From: Engraulis encrasicolus
Taxonomy: Eukaryota; Chordata; Actinopteri; Clupeiformes; Engraulidae
DNA length: 64,000 bases
NCBI RefSeq assembly: GCF_034702125.1
Contig: NC_085876.1
Span: 29,507,079-29,571,078 of the forward strand
Direction: 5' to 3'
Position 1 is the stretch's first letter. Every line of letters begins with the position of its first letter. The notes beneath the pieces are model-generated. The model did not search any database and had not been told where the DNA came from. It saw only the letters and a program-made list of their open reading frames with translations. The position numbers and the translations under genes are program-made. This document shows positions 39,906 through 53,400 of the stretch, in pieces.

Positions 39906-40673
39906 TACAGTTATACATTGTATACATGCACAGGAAATATGAACAATAAGTACAGATGTCAAGTAGAGTTAGTTATCAACTGTCATCTAGCCCACATAGG
40001 TATTCCAGTGTTTACATTAACTATCTACTACTTTGGGGTTTGGCAATACTGCACTGTGCCTTTGAGATCCAGTAAGATGTCACGCAATCTGTACATATGC
40101 ATACTGCACCTAAGCAAACAAAAAAGAATCAGCTTGGTGTTAAGTGATTGGCTGTGGACTCCATCCCACATCTACATTGAAGGTCTGATCTTTAGAGGAC
40201 AGCTTGCCCCAAGTGCCACGTTCAGGTAAGACCACCTCTCTTACACCTGTGTAGTGAGTACACCTGACGAGGACACCTGTGCAGTGAGCAGTGAGTACAT
40301 TGCAATCTATTGCAGACTAATAGCAATAGGATTTGTAGCACATTGTCATATGTTTTTCAATGTGCAATTATCATCAAATTTATCAACTAATATCATTTTA
40401 TGAGTATTCTGTATTTCGTAGTTCTTGATCATTAAATCCTGGCAACATTATGTCACTGCTCTTACAGTATGTTGACGTGCTTTAGGCCTGATGAGTCATG
40501 ATTGATATGACACTTGTGTAAGACTGAATAATGACACCCCTTGCCTTATGACCAACTGCTGTACCTGTGTTGTCAGCAGTTGACCTGGATCATTGCATAG
40601 CTACTGTACCCTGCCTGTGCCTGTGTTGCCAGCTGACTTGGGTCCCTGCGTAGCTTCTTTTGCACTCCTGGAC
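39906..40673 (+). other. Upstream region of the FCGBP-like gene
   Basis: Should contain the promoter and 5' UTR. The phrase ctacctgtgttgccagctgac-like recurs at 40560-40580 and 40615-40640, a local duplication. No TATA box could be assigned with confidence. Confidence 0.35.
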
Positions 40674-40722
40674 ATGGAGAGGAGAGGGATACTCGGCTGC
40701 CTCGCGGCTCTTCTTCTGTGTG
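40674..40722 (+). CDS. FCGBP-like exon 1 (signal peptide)
   Basis: MERRGILGCLAALLLC then a split Gly codon; donor TGTG|GTGAGT. Basic start and hydrophobic core fit a cleaved signal peptide. The phase joins exon 2 exactly. Confidence 0.85.
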
Positions 40723-43700
40723 GTGAGTCCAACACGCGCCTTAACCTTTCTGGGCCTTCTGCGCAATGACTGACCAGTGTTGAGGTGATGCAGCATACAT
40801 TTTATTGGTAACACTTTATTTTAAGGTTAACATGTTAACCACTAACTGTCTGTATAAATGATTAATAAGACATGTATACTAAGCAAAATCAATCATTTGT
40901 TAGATGTGTATTCATTAATTTATTGTTGGGAATAAGGCCTTTTATTACTTAGGCTAGGGTCATTAGTGGGTATGAAGTCAAGTCAGTTTTTATTGTCAGT
41001 TACCTCATATGCACAGGTCAGACAAGGAAATTGAAATTACATCCTGAAATACAGTGTAAATAGATAATACTACATATTGATACATGTAGAGATACAATAA
41101 TAAAGAAATATGCAGAGTTATTAGAATGAATGTTAGTATAAATGTTCATGGTCAATTGTATGCCATGACATGATAGCCCTGGATCGCCCATATCTGTAGA
41201 ATTAACCTGAATAAAGTAGGTCTCTACTGCACATGGTATGTGAGTTTTAAAGCATTGTTCAAATTCAGTTTTAAAACAAATTGGCATTTGAACAATAGAA
41301 TAGAATTTGAAAAACTTGAAAAGTGACTTTCACTACACATTTCAAAATGAACATTGTGTGTTTCTTAATAATATGTAAGTGTACTCTACTGTGAGTTATA
41401 GTGAAAGGGCTTGGGCTGATGTTAGATATGTACAGTCAACTTGAGGACTATGGGAAACAAAGTGTGATAAATTCATACTTAAACTTCAAATTTGTCTCAT
41501 AGTGGTAATGTGCTCTACCTCAAACTGTCACGATAGCTGTTAATTTACAGTGGCCCGGTGGAATGTGTTTTATAAGCTACATCTCAAACTATTTATTAAA
41601 AGACCTCTTACCTTATCGAGAGTAAATGGCTTTTAAAAAAGCCTTTTTGAAAGCTCATATCAATGCCTGATTAAAGTAATCAGCCACGGTTTCTGGGAAC
41701 AGGTGTTGCTGTGCTTGTTTACTAATGTGTAATAAATGGCCTTATTGTCCAGTAAAGAGTATCCAATGACCTTATTGTTAGCACAGCAGAGTAAAGACTG
41801 TGAATCAGATTGGGCTCCTCCTAACACCTTTGTGTGGTGTGATAAGTCAGTAGGCCTAATGGGCGCAGTATTGCAGATCACTGATCGTTTTTGTCTATCT
41901 AACCCGGCTGGGCTGGTGAAACAAAAACCACAATGCCGCTGACAGCTTTGGCTGGGCCCATGACAAAGTCATATACAAGGGCCTCCCACCCATGCAAGGT
42001 AATTAGTATGAGAATGGGGCCCCTCTCGATCTGGGCTAGGGACAAGTGACTTGTTTTTCCCACCGTTGGCTTTCCTGGGTGCCACATTTCAGATATTGTA
42101 CATGTTTTTTTGTCTATCTAACCAGCTGGGCTGCGGGAAAAGAAACACCCCTGTTTCATACATGGAATCAGGGAGTATGAGTCATCGCCATGGATACTGC
42201 AATATCTTAATTAGGCAAAGAGGGCTGCAAAAAAGTGAACTCCATGAAAGGCTCACTGTCACTGCTATGCTAAATGATACCACTGGTACCATTTCTCAAT
42301 GAACTTTTAACGGTTATTTACTTGCATTTAGACGAACTATACTTCACTCTTAACTAAAAGGAGCTAAGGTGCTTTGTTTTTGGATGGGTTGAAGGGATTG
42401 AGATGGCAGAATAACATGGTTTTGTGTTTTCAGGCTTTGTATTGCATACTGTACTGTGGGTAGGTTAAAGGTGTGGGATTTTGTTTTTGGGTGGATTGAA
42501 GGGAGCGTGGGGGCAAAGCAACATGGTGGGAGGTTTACCTTTCCAAGCCAGAGATATACTATATATAAAAAAGCTCCCACACACTGTCCACATTTGCAGC
42601 AACCTTCGTCAACAAATTCCCTTAAGGTCAATAGACTGAAACGCCGCTGACATCTGCCATTCCAGCCATCATTCCCATTCACAAACATGTGTAAATGTTC
42701 TGTTTATGATCTTTTCATTGATAGATGTTAATAAAGTGTTTATAAAGCTTGATAGGGGTTGTTATTCTAAAGTGTTAACAAATAAAGTTTAAACGGGAAT
42801 CTAACCTCGAAATCCTCTCTTCATGGTTCATGTCCACAGGGCCTGCCTCTATGTATATGAATAAAGTTTAGATGGGAGTCCTATCTTGATATCCTATCTC
42901 TTCAGGGTCCAGCTTCACAGGGCCTGCCTCTATATGTGAATAAAGTTTCAATGGGAGCCTAATCTCAATTTCTTCTCTTCAGGGTTCAGGTCCACAGAGC
43001 CTGCTGCTATGTATTGAATAAAGTTTCAATGGGAGCCTAATCTCAATTTCTTCTCTTCAGGGTTCAGGTCCACAGAGCCTGCTGCTATGTATTGAATAAA
43101 GTTTAAATGGGAGTCTAATCTCGATATCCTCTCCTCAGGGTTCAGCTCCGCAGGTGCTGCTGTCTTCCCCACGGAGACAGGTGTGTGCTGGGCCATGGGC
43201 GACCCCCACTACCGCTCCTTTGACGGGAACTACTTCAGCTTCATGGGGAACTGCTCGTACATCCTGGCCAAGAACTGCCTGGTGGACGAGACACACCCGG
43301 CCTTCGAGGTGTCGGTGAAGAACGAGCGGAGCGCCAAGTCACAGCTCACGGCGGTCGGGGAGGTCACCGTGAAGGTGTACGGCCAGGTCATACAGCTGGT
43401 GCGCAACGAACTCAGCATGGCCAGGGTGAGTTATCATTTTTATTATGTGTTTGTTTTGTTGTACCTTGCAGATGAACCATAAGGTGTGAAACCTCCTCAT
43501 TCATCAGCCTGAAGCATTACAATCGCCCATTACAATTACCCCTTACTCATCACTGGTCCATCACTGTCACTCACCAATGTTGAAAGCTCAGTTATTATTT
43601 AGTAGGCTACTTCATCACTTTGTTATTGGTTCATCAGTGTTACTTGTCCTGTCTTGCACTTTGATGTCAGTTTGTTCATGTCAGTCCCGTGTATGTCTAT

Positions 43701-46700
43701 GTCCTTTCATGGTAGAGAGAGGAACGTAATTTTGATTTCTTTGTATGACCTGTGCATATGAAGAAACTGACAATAAAAGCTGACTTGGACTCTGTAGAAG
43801 ACACGCACTGTGTGACGGAGCTCATCTTGCACCTGTTCACCCCCCTCGGGGATCGAACGTGCGACCTCGTCAACTACAACGGTTCGGCAATGGGAGACAC
43901 AGTACGATACCGCTGGGCCAAGAGACTAGTCTCTCGGCCCAACGGCACGAGACTGTATGAGGCTATCGGAGGGAGGTTTACCAACGTTCCACGCCAACTC
44001 TGTGCTAGTTAGCCTCCGTTACACTCTCCCCCTTAAACCTCACTCCCATCCCGGCTCAGCGGCACCACTGCGACGGAGCTCATCTTGCACCTGTTCACCC
44101 CCCTCAGGGATTGAACGTGCGACCTCGTCAACTACAACGGTTCGGCAATGGGAGACACAGTACGATACCGCTGGGCCAAGAGACTAGTCTCTCGGCCCAA
44201 CGGCACGAGACTGTATGAGGCTATCGGAGGGAGGTTTACCAACGTTCCACGCCAACTCTGTGCTAGTTAGCCTCCGTTACAACTGCGCCGAAACGTCAGT
44301 CTTTATGTTTGCACCACAATAAAATAACTAAAAAGTATCTGAGTGCTCCAGTCATCCCTGGCCTAGTCTTTTTGAAGTGGACCAGTTTACTTTCCAAAAG
44401 CTAACTTGACTTGACTTGACTGTATATACGATAATGTTTGTTTGTTTGTTTGTTTGTACCCTGCAGGTGAACTACGAGGTGTGGAACCTGCCCATCAGTC
44501 TGCAGTCCTCTAAGGTGCAGCTGCTGCAGAGCGGGCTGTCGGTGGTCCTGTGGACTGACTTTGGCCTGACGGTGCAGTACAACTGGGGCCAGTATGTGAC
44601 CGTCACTGTGCCCAGCAGCTTCATGTCCCGACTGTGTGGCCTCTGCGGCGACTTCGACGGCAACAAGGACAATGACCTCGTCAAGCAGGATGGTTTCGAG
44701 GCAGAGAGCATCCAGGAGCTCGGAAACAGCTGGATTGTGCCTGACTTTAACGGTGAAATACTATTTATTATTACAATCTTAATATATCTATAGCAATATA
44801 ATATAATAATGGGTAACACTTTATAATAATGTCTGCTTAGTAAACACTTAGTTAATAATTTACTAATGATGAACAAAACATTAACAAATGTTTTTATCAT
44901 TAACTAAGTTTTATCAATGCTTTGTAAAATATCTACAAATAATATATACAAGATTTCACATACCTTATAACAGAGCATTTTATTCATTTACAAGCAATTT
45001 GTAAATGTTTGATAAATATAAGATATTCACATAACATTTCCTAGTCATTTACAAACATTTGTTAACATTTCCTAGTCATTTACAAACATTTGTTAATGTT
45101 TTGTTCATCAATAGTTAATTATTTATTAAGTCTTTATAATGCTTTTTTGCATCCATTATTATAAAGTGTTACCTAATAATGTAATATACTGTATTAACCT
45201 CAGGTGAATGTGAGGCATACAATACGAAGCACTTTGAGTGGTCGGACGAGTGGAAACGTGCTATATAAATGCAGCCCATGTAACATTTACCATTTGCTTA
45301 AAAGGCGTCCAGTACTGCCGCGACGAATGCACAGGCAACTGTGGTGGCTGCAGCTTCTTCCAGAGCCTGGAGGCGGAGGTGTTCTGCGGCGTCATGACAC
45401 CCATCCTACAGCTGCAGTTCAAGGACTGCCATAGCGTTATCAACCCCAGTGTCTTCTTCGACATGTGCAAGTATGACCACTGCAGGGGCGGGGACATGAA
45501 GGACTACATCTGCGACATGCTGACGGTCTACACCGATGCCTGCCAGAGGGCTGGGGTGCAGGTCCTGGACTGGAGGCACCTTGCTCGCTGCCGTAAGTCA
45601 CTTTTTAACCACTATGCCACACAGTCGTAAGTCACCTTTAATCATCTTTCTCACTGCCGTAAGTCACCTTTTAATCACCTTTCTCACTGCCGTAAGTCAC
45701 CTTTTAATCACCTTTCTCACTGCAGTAAGTCACCTTTTAACCACCTTGCTCATTGCCGTACAGTAAGTCACCTTCTATAACCACTTTACTCACTTGTGTA
45801 AGTCACATTTAACCACTATGCTCACATAGAAGCAAGTCCTCTTAACCTAGGACCAGAGATGGTGGAAATAGAAAATCTTTGCTAGGACCACCTTTCTCGC
45901 TGTCTTCTTGCTCAATGCCGTAAGTTGTCTTTTAACTAGCGGTGGTGCCAGCTTACTCACTGCTGGAAGTATTTTTACTAAGGTGGGAAGCACCTTGCTC
46001 ATTGTTGTTTGTCCTCTTTCTAGTTTTACATTGACCCATGGGTCACTAATCAGGCAAAAACTCACCCTCACACTGACCATTTCGCTGTTTTCTTTAATAC
46101 ACGTTTCGGCCTTAAACCTTCGTCAGGTAAAATTGTGTACATTGTGTGTGCACATTGTGTATTGTCCAATTTCTCCCTGTCACGCACAGCTGACCCCACG
46201 TGTCCGGAGCACAGCCACTTTGAGAGCTGTGGGCACGCCTGCCCGCCAACCTGCGAGGACCCCGATGCGCCCACCAAGTGCAAGTTCCCCTGTGTGGAAA
46301 CATGCGCCTGCGACGCTGGTTACTACCGCAGTGGAAACCGGTGGGTAATAAAATTACTTCAGACGACAAAACATCCCATGATGTTAATTCAAAGTCACTT
46401 CACCCAAAATGATTCTCTGAATGTCCTGATTTCCTACCTGCGTGTAGTGAAATTAATTCAGGCAACAAACATCTCATGATTGAGTTAACTGATTTACTGA
46501 TATTGTATATTGTCTATTCTGTCGCCAGCTACTCAATACTAAGTCAATTTCTTCCGTCGCCAGTGTTGCTCATGTCACTTTTGGTGTATTTGTGTCATTA
46601 AAGGTGCATCCGCCAGGAGGAGTGCGGTTGCCAGTTCCAGGGCCGCTACGTGCCAGCGGGCACCAGCTTCTGGGCCGACAGCCAGTGCACCCAGCTCTTC

Positions 46701-49700
46701 AGTTGCCAGGCGACGGGCCAACTGGATGTGGTGAAGTCGGGGTGCAGCCCAGGCAGTGCGTGTGGCGTCGTGGATGGCGTGCGGAACTGTTACCCGGTGA
46801 GCTACGGCACCTGTCAGGTGTCCGGCGATCCTCACTACCTGACCTTCGACGGCCACGCCTACAACTTCCAGGTAATGTTGTGACATCACACCTACGACGA
46901 CTTCCAGGTTATGTCAGAGAGGCTGTAAGGGTATTATTACAAGAGACTCTACTAACCACTTTTCTGGGTGGTACTGTACTCTAGGGGCGCCAACGGAGGA
47001 GTGCATGACTCCATTCAGAATGAATTGTTGTGACATCACCAAACTAATTGAACTAACTGGCATCAGCGAATTTAACTAATTGACATTAGCAAACCAATTG
47101 ACAGTAATTGATATTCAGCGAACTAATTGACATTAGCAAATTAATTGAGTCTTTTGAACAAATGAGAACAGTTGCTGGTGTTCTTTTTTGGGGATTGCAG
47201 GTGTTCTCTTCAGGTTTTTTAGTCTGCTTTGAGTGTGAGTAGTACAGCAATGCACACCAGCAAAGGTGGATTCTTAAAGTGATACTGTCCCATTTTTGGA
47301 AATAAGCTAATTTTACACCTCCCCTTGAGTTAAATAATAGGGTTTTACCTTTGTCCTGTACTTCCAACCGTTTTCTAGTTATGGCAGTGCACATTTTACC
47401 TCCAAGCTAACAGTTAACATTGAGTCCTATGAGACCAGTTAGCCGCAAGCTGGTTTCATAGGACTCAATGTTAACTGCTAGCATGGAGGTAAAATTTGCA
47501 CGGCCATACCCAGAGAATGGTTGATAAATGACTGTACTTGGACAAAGGTAAAAAATATTAGTTTAACTCAGTGAACTATCATGTAAAATTAGCTTATTTC
47601 CAAAAATGGGACAGTATCACTATGCTATACCTTCTTAACCCCAAAAGAGCCAAATGAGCTAGTCTTTTTGAACAGCTCTTGAAAGGACTGAGACACTAAA
47701 ATCCAGATCCTGCTGTGCCCTCTCTACACCCAGGGCACGTGCGTGTACTAGCTGGGGGGTGTACTACTAAGATCCGGACCTAACTAATACCTATTATGCC
47801 GTTATTACTCCCAGGGCACGTGTGTATACGAGCTGGCGGGGGTGTGCCAGCAGAAGGCAGGCCTCGAGCCGTTTGACGTCATTGTGCAGAACGACGGGCG
47901 GGACAAGCAGATGGGCTCCACCACCAAGGCCGTGGAGATGAAGGTCTACAACTACACCATCATCATCAGTGAAACCTCACCTGGAGTAGTCACTGTGAGT
48001 TTTGGAATGAATTTTTATTATACATCATATATTTTTTTCTACAATGTTAAACATTAAATGTAAAAACCCTATGACCAACTTCTCAGGTTAACGACGAGAT
48101 ACATGAGTTGCCGGCTACGTTGGACAGCCGAGTGCAGCTCTACAAGAGCGGCTTCTTCGCAGTTGTGGAGACGGACTTCAAGGTCAAGGTGTCCTTTGAC
48201 TGGAACTCTGTCGTCTTGGTAACGGTGCCAAACACCTACGCTGGTGCCATGTGTGGCCTGTGTGGCAACTTCAATGATGATGGCAAAGACGACATGCTGC
48301 TGAAGGTAGTTGCACACACACGCACAGACACACACGGGTTTCGTTGCCTTTTCTGACAGTAAATCAGATGAACGTTGACGTGCGAAGTAGCTTGGCGAGA
48401 GTTGAATGGCTGACAAAAACTTTCTCTTTGCCATCCAAATTATTGATTCTGTTTTTGATTCCAATCATTTATGTATGATGTCTTTTTAGGGATACAAATT
48501 ATCTATTAAATCATTAATTGTTAGCCTATCGACCTTATCGATCGACTTACGATTAATTGATAAGCAGCCCCCCCCCATCTCAATGTTTCCCAAAAAATAA
48601 TTAAATCTAAAAATTAAAATAAAAAATGATTTAAAATAATTAATTTAAATTAATTTTAAATTAATCTATTTTTATATTCTTTAATCCAAATGTGATTGAA
48701 GTGTTCCCAGTCTGCACACCCTTCTTCACTCCCACTTTGTCATGCCCCATTTCACCTGGGTGTCTCGCCATTCGAGTTGGCGATTAATTTTAATTGAGTA
48801 GAGTTTAATTGAGCTTCGGCCAACTGGTCTCATAGGTCTCAATGTTAACTGCTAGCTTGGAGATAAAATTTGCACTGCCATACCCAGAGAACGGTTGAAA
48901 GTTAAGGAGAACGGTAAAACCCTATTATTTAACTCAAGGGGAGGTGTAAAATAAGCTTATGTCCAAAAATGGGACAATATCACTTTAACATCCCTCTGAC
49001 TTCTTTATTCCTTGTCATGGATCCTGAAGAACGGTGAGGTAGCTACGAGTCCAGAGGAGCTCGGGGAAAGCTGGCTGGTGGCCGAGGCTCCCGGTTGCAG
49101 GAACGGCTGCACGGGGCCGTGTCCCAACTGTGACATCACCCAAAAGCTGCTGTACGAGACAAACGCCTACTGCGGCCTCCTGAACGACCCCGCCGGGCCC
49201 TTCAGGGAGTGTGTGGGCCTGGTGAACCCTTCTACTTTCTACCAGGTGAGTAGTAGGCCAAGAACCTGGCTGAGTGAGGAGTAAACCGGGTGAAGTTAAC
49301 CTTTTTGGTAGTGGTAAATCATGTAATAGAAGAGCCTGTAGTCCTTATTTTCTTACATAAATGATAGCTGTGGGCTATCTATTGGCAGATTTACCACTAC
49401 TTAACTTAGCCAGGTTTATGACATAGGCAGATGGACCCGTGGACAGGGCTATGCACTCCTTGCTACTCCTTGCGATGACATTACAAAGAACCTCAAGTAA
49501 CAGATTAACATTTGGTCATTACAAGTTTTGGAGAAAGTAAGGCTGTAACAGAGGCTCTGAGCAAAGGCGTTAACCATGTCCTTGTGATATTCCCCAGGGG
49601 CCTAAACAAATGTCTGCAACACTGTTCTGTGCTCTGAGCATCCGAAACGTCATGCCATCAAATATTTGGGAGCATAGAACAGAGTTGCTGACATTTATTC

Positions 49701-50191
49701 TTTCATTGAAGTTGTTTTGATCTTGTTTTGTCCAGCATCTGTGAAAGCCCATTGGGAAACTCCAACTCCCATTGTCATTGTGACACAGCACTCCACAGCA
49801 CACAAGTGAACACTGCACAATGCACACAATGAAATTGCATTTATGTCTCACCCGTGCAAGGGGGCAGCCCCAAGGGAGCTTAGGTTAATTACTCCCCCCA
49901 CCAACCTGGCGGGTCGGGAGTCGAACCGGCAACCTTTGGGCTACAAGTCTGACGCCCTAACCGCTTACCCATGACCGTGTCACTGATGTGCATGCGTTCT
50001 CTACTTTTTTGGCATTCCCAGGGCTGCCTGTTCGACGTGTGTCTGCATCAGGGTCAAGGCAGCCTGCAGTGCAAGACGCTCACCGCCTACACAGCAGCCT
50101 GCCAGGCCAGGGGAGGCACCGTCTACGCCTGGAGGACAGCAGACCTCTGCCGTAAGACCTCTGCCATAGCTTCATTCTTTTTGTTTGTGTG

Positions 50192-50227
<36 letters not shown>

Positions 50228-50348
50228 TACGTGCGTGCGTGCGTGTGTGTGCAGGCCGCTGACAGCTTTGGCTGGGCCAGGGACAAAGTAATCTGAATCC
50301 TCTGTCCCACTGGGCCCGGGACAAGTGACCCCTTTGTTCCCCTCTGTA

Positions 50349-50434
<86 letters not shown>

Positions 50435-53400
50435 ACGGTTACTTGCAAACACATTATTTTCCCCCCGCTATGGTGAAGTCATTTTACTAGGACTCAATAA
50501 TTGAATGCAGTATTTTGAATAGCCTACAGGCCCTACACAGTATTTCGAGTACACTGTATTTTGTACCAAAGTGAATGAAGTCATTGATGTGTCGTCATGT
50601 ATTTGAACCCTTTAGCTGCCCAGTGTCCGGCCAACAGCCATTACGAGCTCTGTGATAAGGGCTGCGGCTCGTCCTGCCAGAGCGTGGTGTCGGGCGGTAG
50701 CACCGTGTGCAAGGGGCCGTGCCAGGAGGGCTGCGTCTGCAACAGCGGGTATCTCCTTAGCGGCGCCCAGTGTGTGCCAGTCAGCCAATGCGGATGCCAG
50801 TACAAGGGCAGGTACTACAAAAACATGTTTCGTTACATTTTAAAATGTTTAACCCATTAAGACACAGTGTTATAAATTTGCTGTTACCAGAATGGCAATG
50901 ACCAAGTCGTAGTGCATTACTAAAGGCCCTGTTTTATGTCATACTATTGTAGTACTATGGTAGTTACTTTTCAACGACTATTACAGTGTGCCACTGAAGG
51001 TACGGCGTGCATTAAGGGGCTACAATATTCAGATGATAGATTATACATGTTGGATTCGAACCTGAGTGCCCATTGTGTGCCTGTCAGCCAGGCTGCTAGT
51101 ACAATGTCAGGCAGTGCTATTTTATGTATTATTTTATTATAAAATAAATTATTAGAAAATATTGAAATGATACATATCGGACTTGGATTCTAACTTGAGT
51201 GCCCAGTGTGTGCTTGTCAGCCAGTGCAATAGCAGGTACGACAAAAATTTATAATTTTATTTTTAAATGTTTTGTGCTTTATTTGATAAGACAGGAAATG
51301 GAAATGTGTTTTTTTCTGTATAATGGTTGTATGCACGTTTTGTGTGCAATTTTGTCTGTCTTACTAAGTGTGTTCACTTTTGTATAGGTACTACAAACCT
51401 GGCAAGCCATTCTACCCTGACGGCCTTTGTGCAGAGGAGTGTATGTGCAATGGAAATGCGGTAAGCCAAGCGCAGGACCACAAGCAAAGCCTTACTGTGT
51501 AGTTTAAATAGGTGAAGACATGGCCCAAAGTTTGTTTGTTGCCTCCGCCAAGGAGGTTATGGGATTGTCCGAGTTTGTTGTGTGTTCATTGGTTTGTTAG
51601 TTTGCAGTGCTTGTGTGTTCTTGTCCACCAGAGGGCGGAGGTGCGCTCTCTGAGTGCTTTGTCTAGTTTTTAGTTTGTTTGTTGTCTTTTCAGAAGTCAA
51701 CATCTTTTTGCTCTCCTGATGTAGTTGCATTATGTAAAAAAAAAACCTCTATTTTGTGTATTTTGTGTCTTTTAAACCCTTTCTTGTGCGATTTCAGGTG
51801 TTCTTGTGACTTTTACGTAAAGCCTTTGTTATGTGATTTCAGGTGTCCTGTAAGGAGTTCTCATGTGGCGCCTATGAGAAGTGTGAGGTACAGAACGGCG
51901 AGAGATCATGCGTGCCCATTGGCCAAGGCACCTGCTCCGTGTCAGGTGACCCGCACTACAGCACTTTCGATAAAAAGCTGTATAACTTCATGGGCACCTG
52001 CACCTACACAGTGGCTCAGGGCTGCCATCTTGAAGGAACCAACCTCACACCCTTCATCGTCGCAGTGGAGAACACGCAGTGGTACGGTGTCTCGGAGAAC
52101 CCAAACGTCTCAGTGCCTAAACTGGTGGCGGTGGAGGTATATGGGAAAATCATCATACTGCGCAAAGATCAGACTGGACTGGTCATGGTGAGTACAGTAC
52201 AGTACAGTATAGTGTGGTATAATGTAGTATTAGTGTAGTATAGTATATGGTAAGTGTAGTGTAGTGTAGTGTAATGTAGTATAGTATAGTACAGTACAGT
52301 ATAGTATGGTATAGTATAGTAGTAGCCTATAGTATAGTACAATGTACTATAGTATAGTATAGTATAGTATAGTATAGTATAATGTAGTATAGAATAGTAT
52401 AGTATAGTGCAGTGTAGTATAGTATCGTGTAGTATAGTGTAGGGTGCTACAGTATGGAGTGTAGTGTAGTATAATGTAGTGTAGTACGGTGTGTATTGTA
52501 TAGGGTCAGCTATTTGTATCAACTAGACACATTTTAACTTTTTATGTGTCTGTGTCTTGAACAGGTCGATCAAGCCATGATGAACTTACCTGTTAGCCTC
52601 AACAACGGCCAGATCAAGATTTACATCAATGGACTGAACGTCGTCATCCAAACGGCGTTCGGCTTGAATGTGACTTACGACCTGGTGTACCACGTCACCG
52701 TGACCGTTCCCGGTAACTACCGCAGCAAGACCTGTGGTCTCTGCGGAAACTTCAACGGAGACGAGAACGACGACTTCCAACTTCCCAACGGCCAGCTCGT
52801 CAAGAACGTGAACACGTTCGGGGCAGGCTGGAAGGTCGGCGTTCCTGGTGTGATCTGCGCAGATGGCTGTGTTGGCAACAACTGCCCCACATGCAACAAT
52901 GACGAACAGTCCACCCTCGTCCAGGACTGCTCCATCACTGCCGATCCTACCGGCCCCTTCGCGGCGTGCCACGCCATCCTGGACCCAACGCCCTACTTCA
53001 GAAACTGTGTGTTTGACGTCTGTGTGGCGAGCTCCGACTCCCACACCAAGACACTTTGCCTCAGCATAAACGCCTACGTACTCGACTGCCAAAACATTGG
53101 AATCAATGTCTCCAGATGGAGGTCGGAGAGCTTCTGCCGTAAGTACTAGCCCGATTATCATCGACTTTCAAATCTCTTTGAGACTTGGTCTGACCAAGAG
53201 CATAACAATAAACCAAAACGGCATTTCTCAAACGGCCTCCCTTGGTTTGCTAATGAATGTTTGCTTCCAAACAAAGTGGGAGGAGTTCCCGATTTTGCAG
53301 GAACTCAGAAAGTAGTTGCATTGCTCTTGACCTGACTGGTAGCAACGCTGAAGCTTTTGCGTTACTAGGAGGGCACGGCCTGGCTAGTAAGTACTGCAGT

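Noticed and set aside
45536..45766. ORF with repeated LTAVSHLLITF
   Set aside because: It is the 33-bp donor array read in a frame other than that of exon 4; intronic.
46347..46487. Exon 5 donor duplication
   Set aside because: Copies (aaaattacttcag / gaaattaattcag) are clear in the intron, but the match does not convincingly include exon bases.
52586..53161. 191-codon minus-strand ORF
   Set aside because: Antisense shadow of FCGBP-like exon 14, which has domain matches and splice sites.
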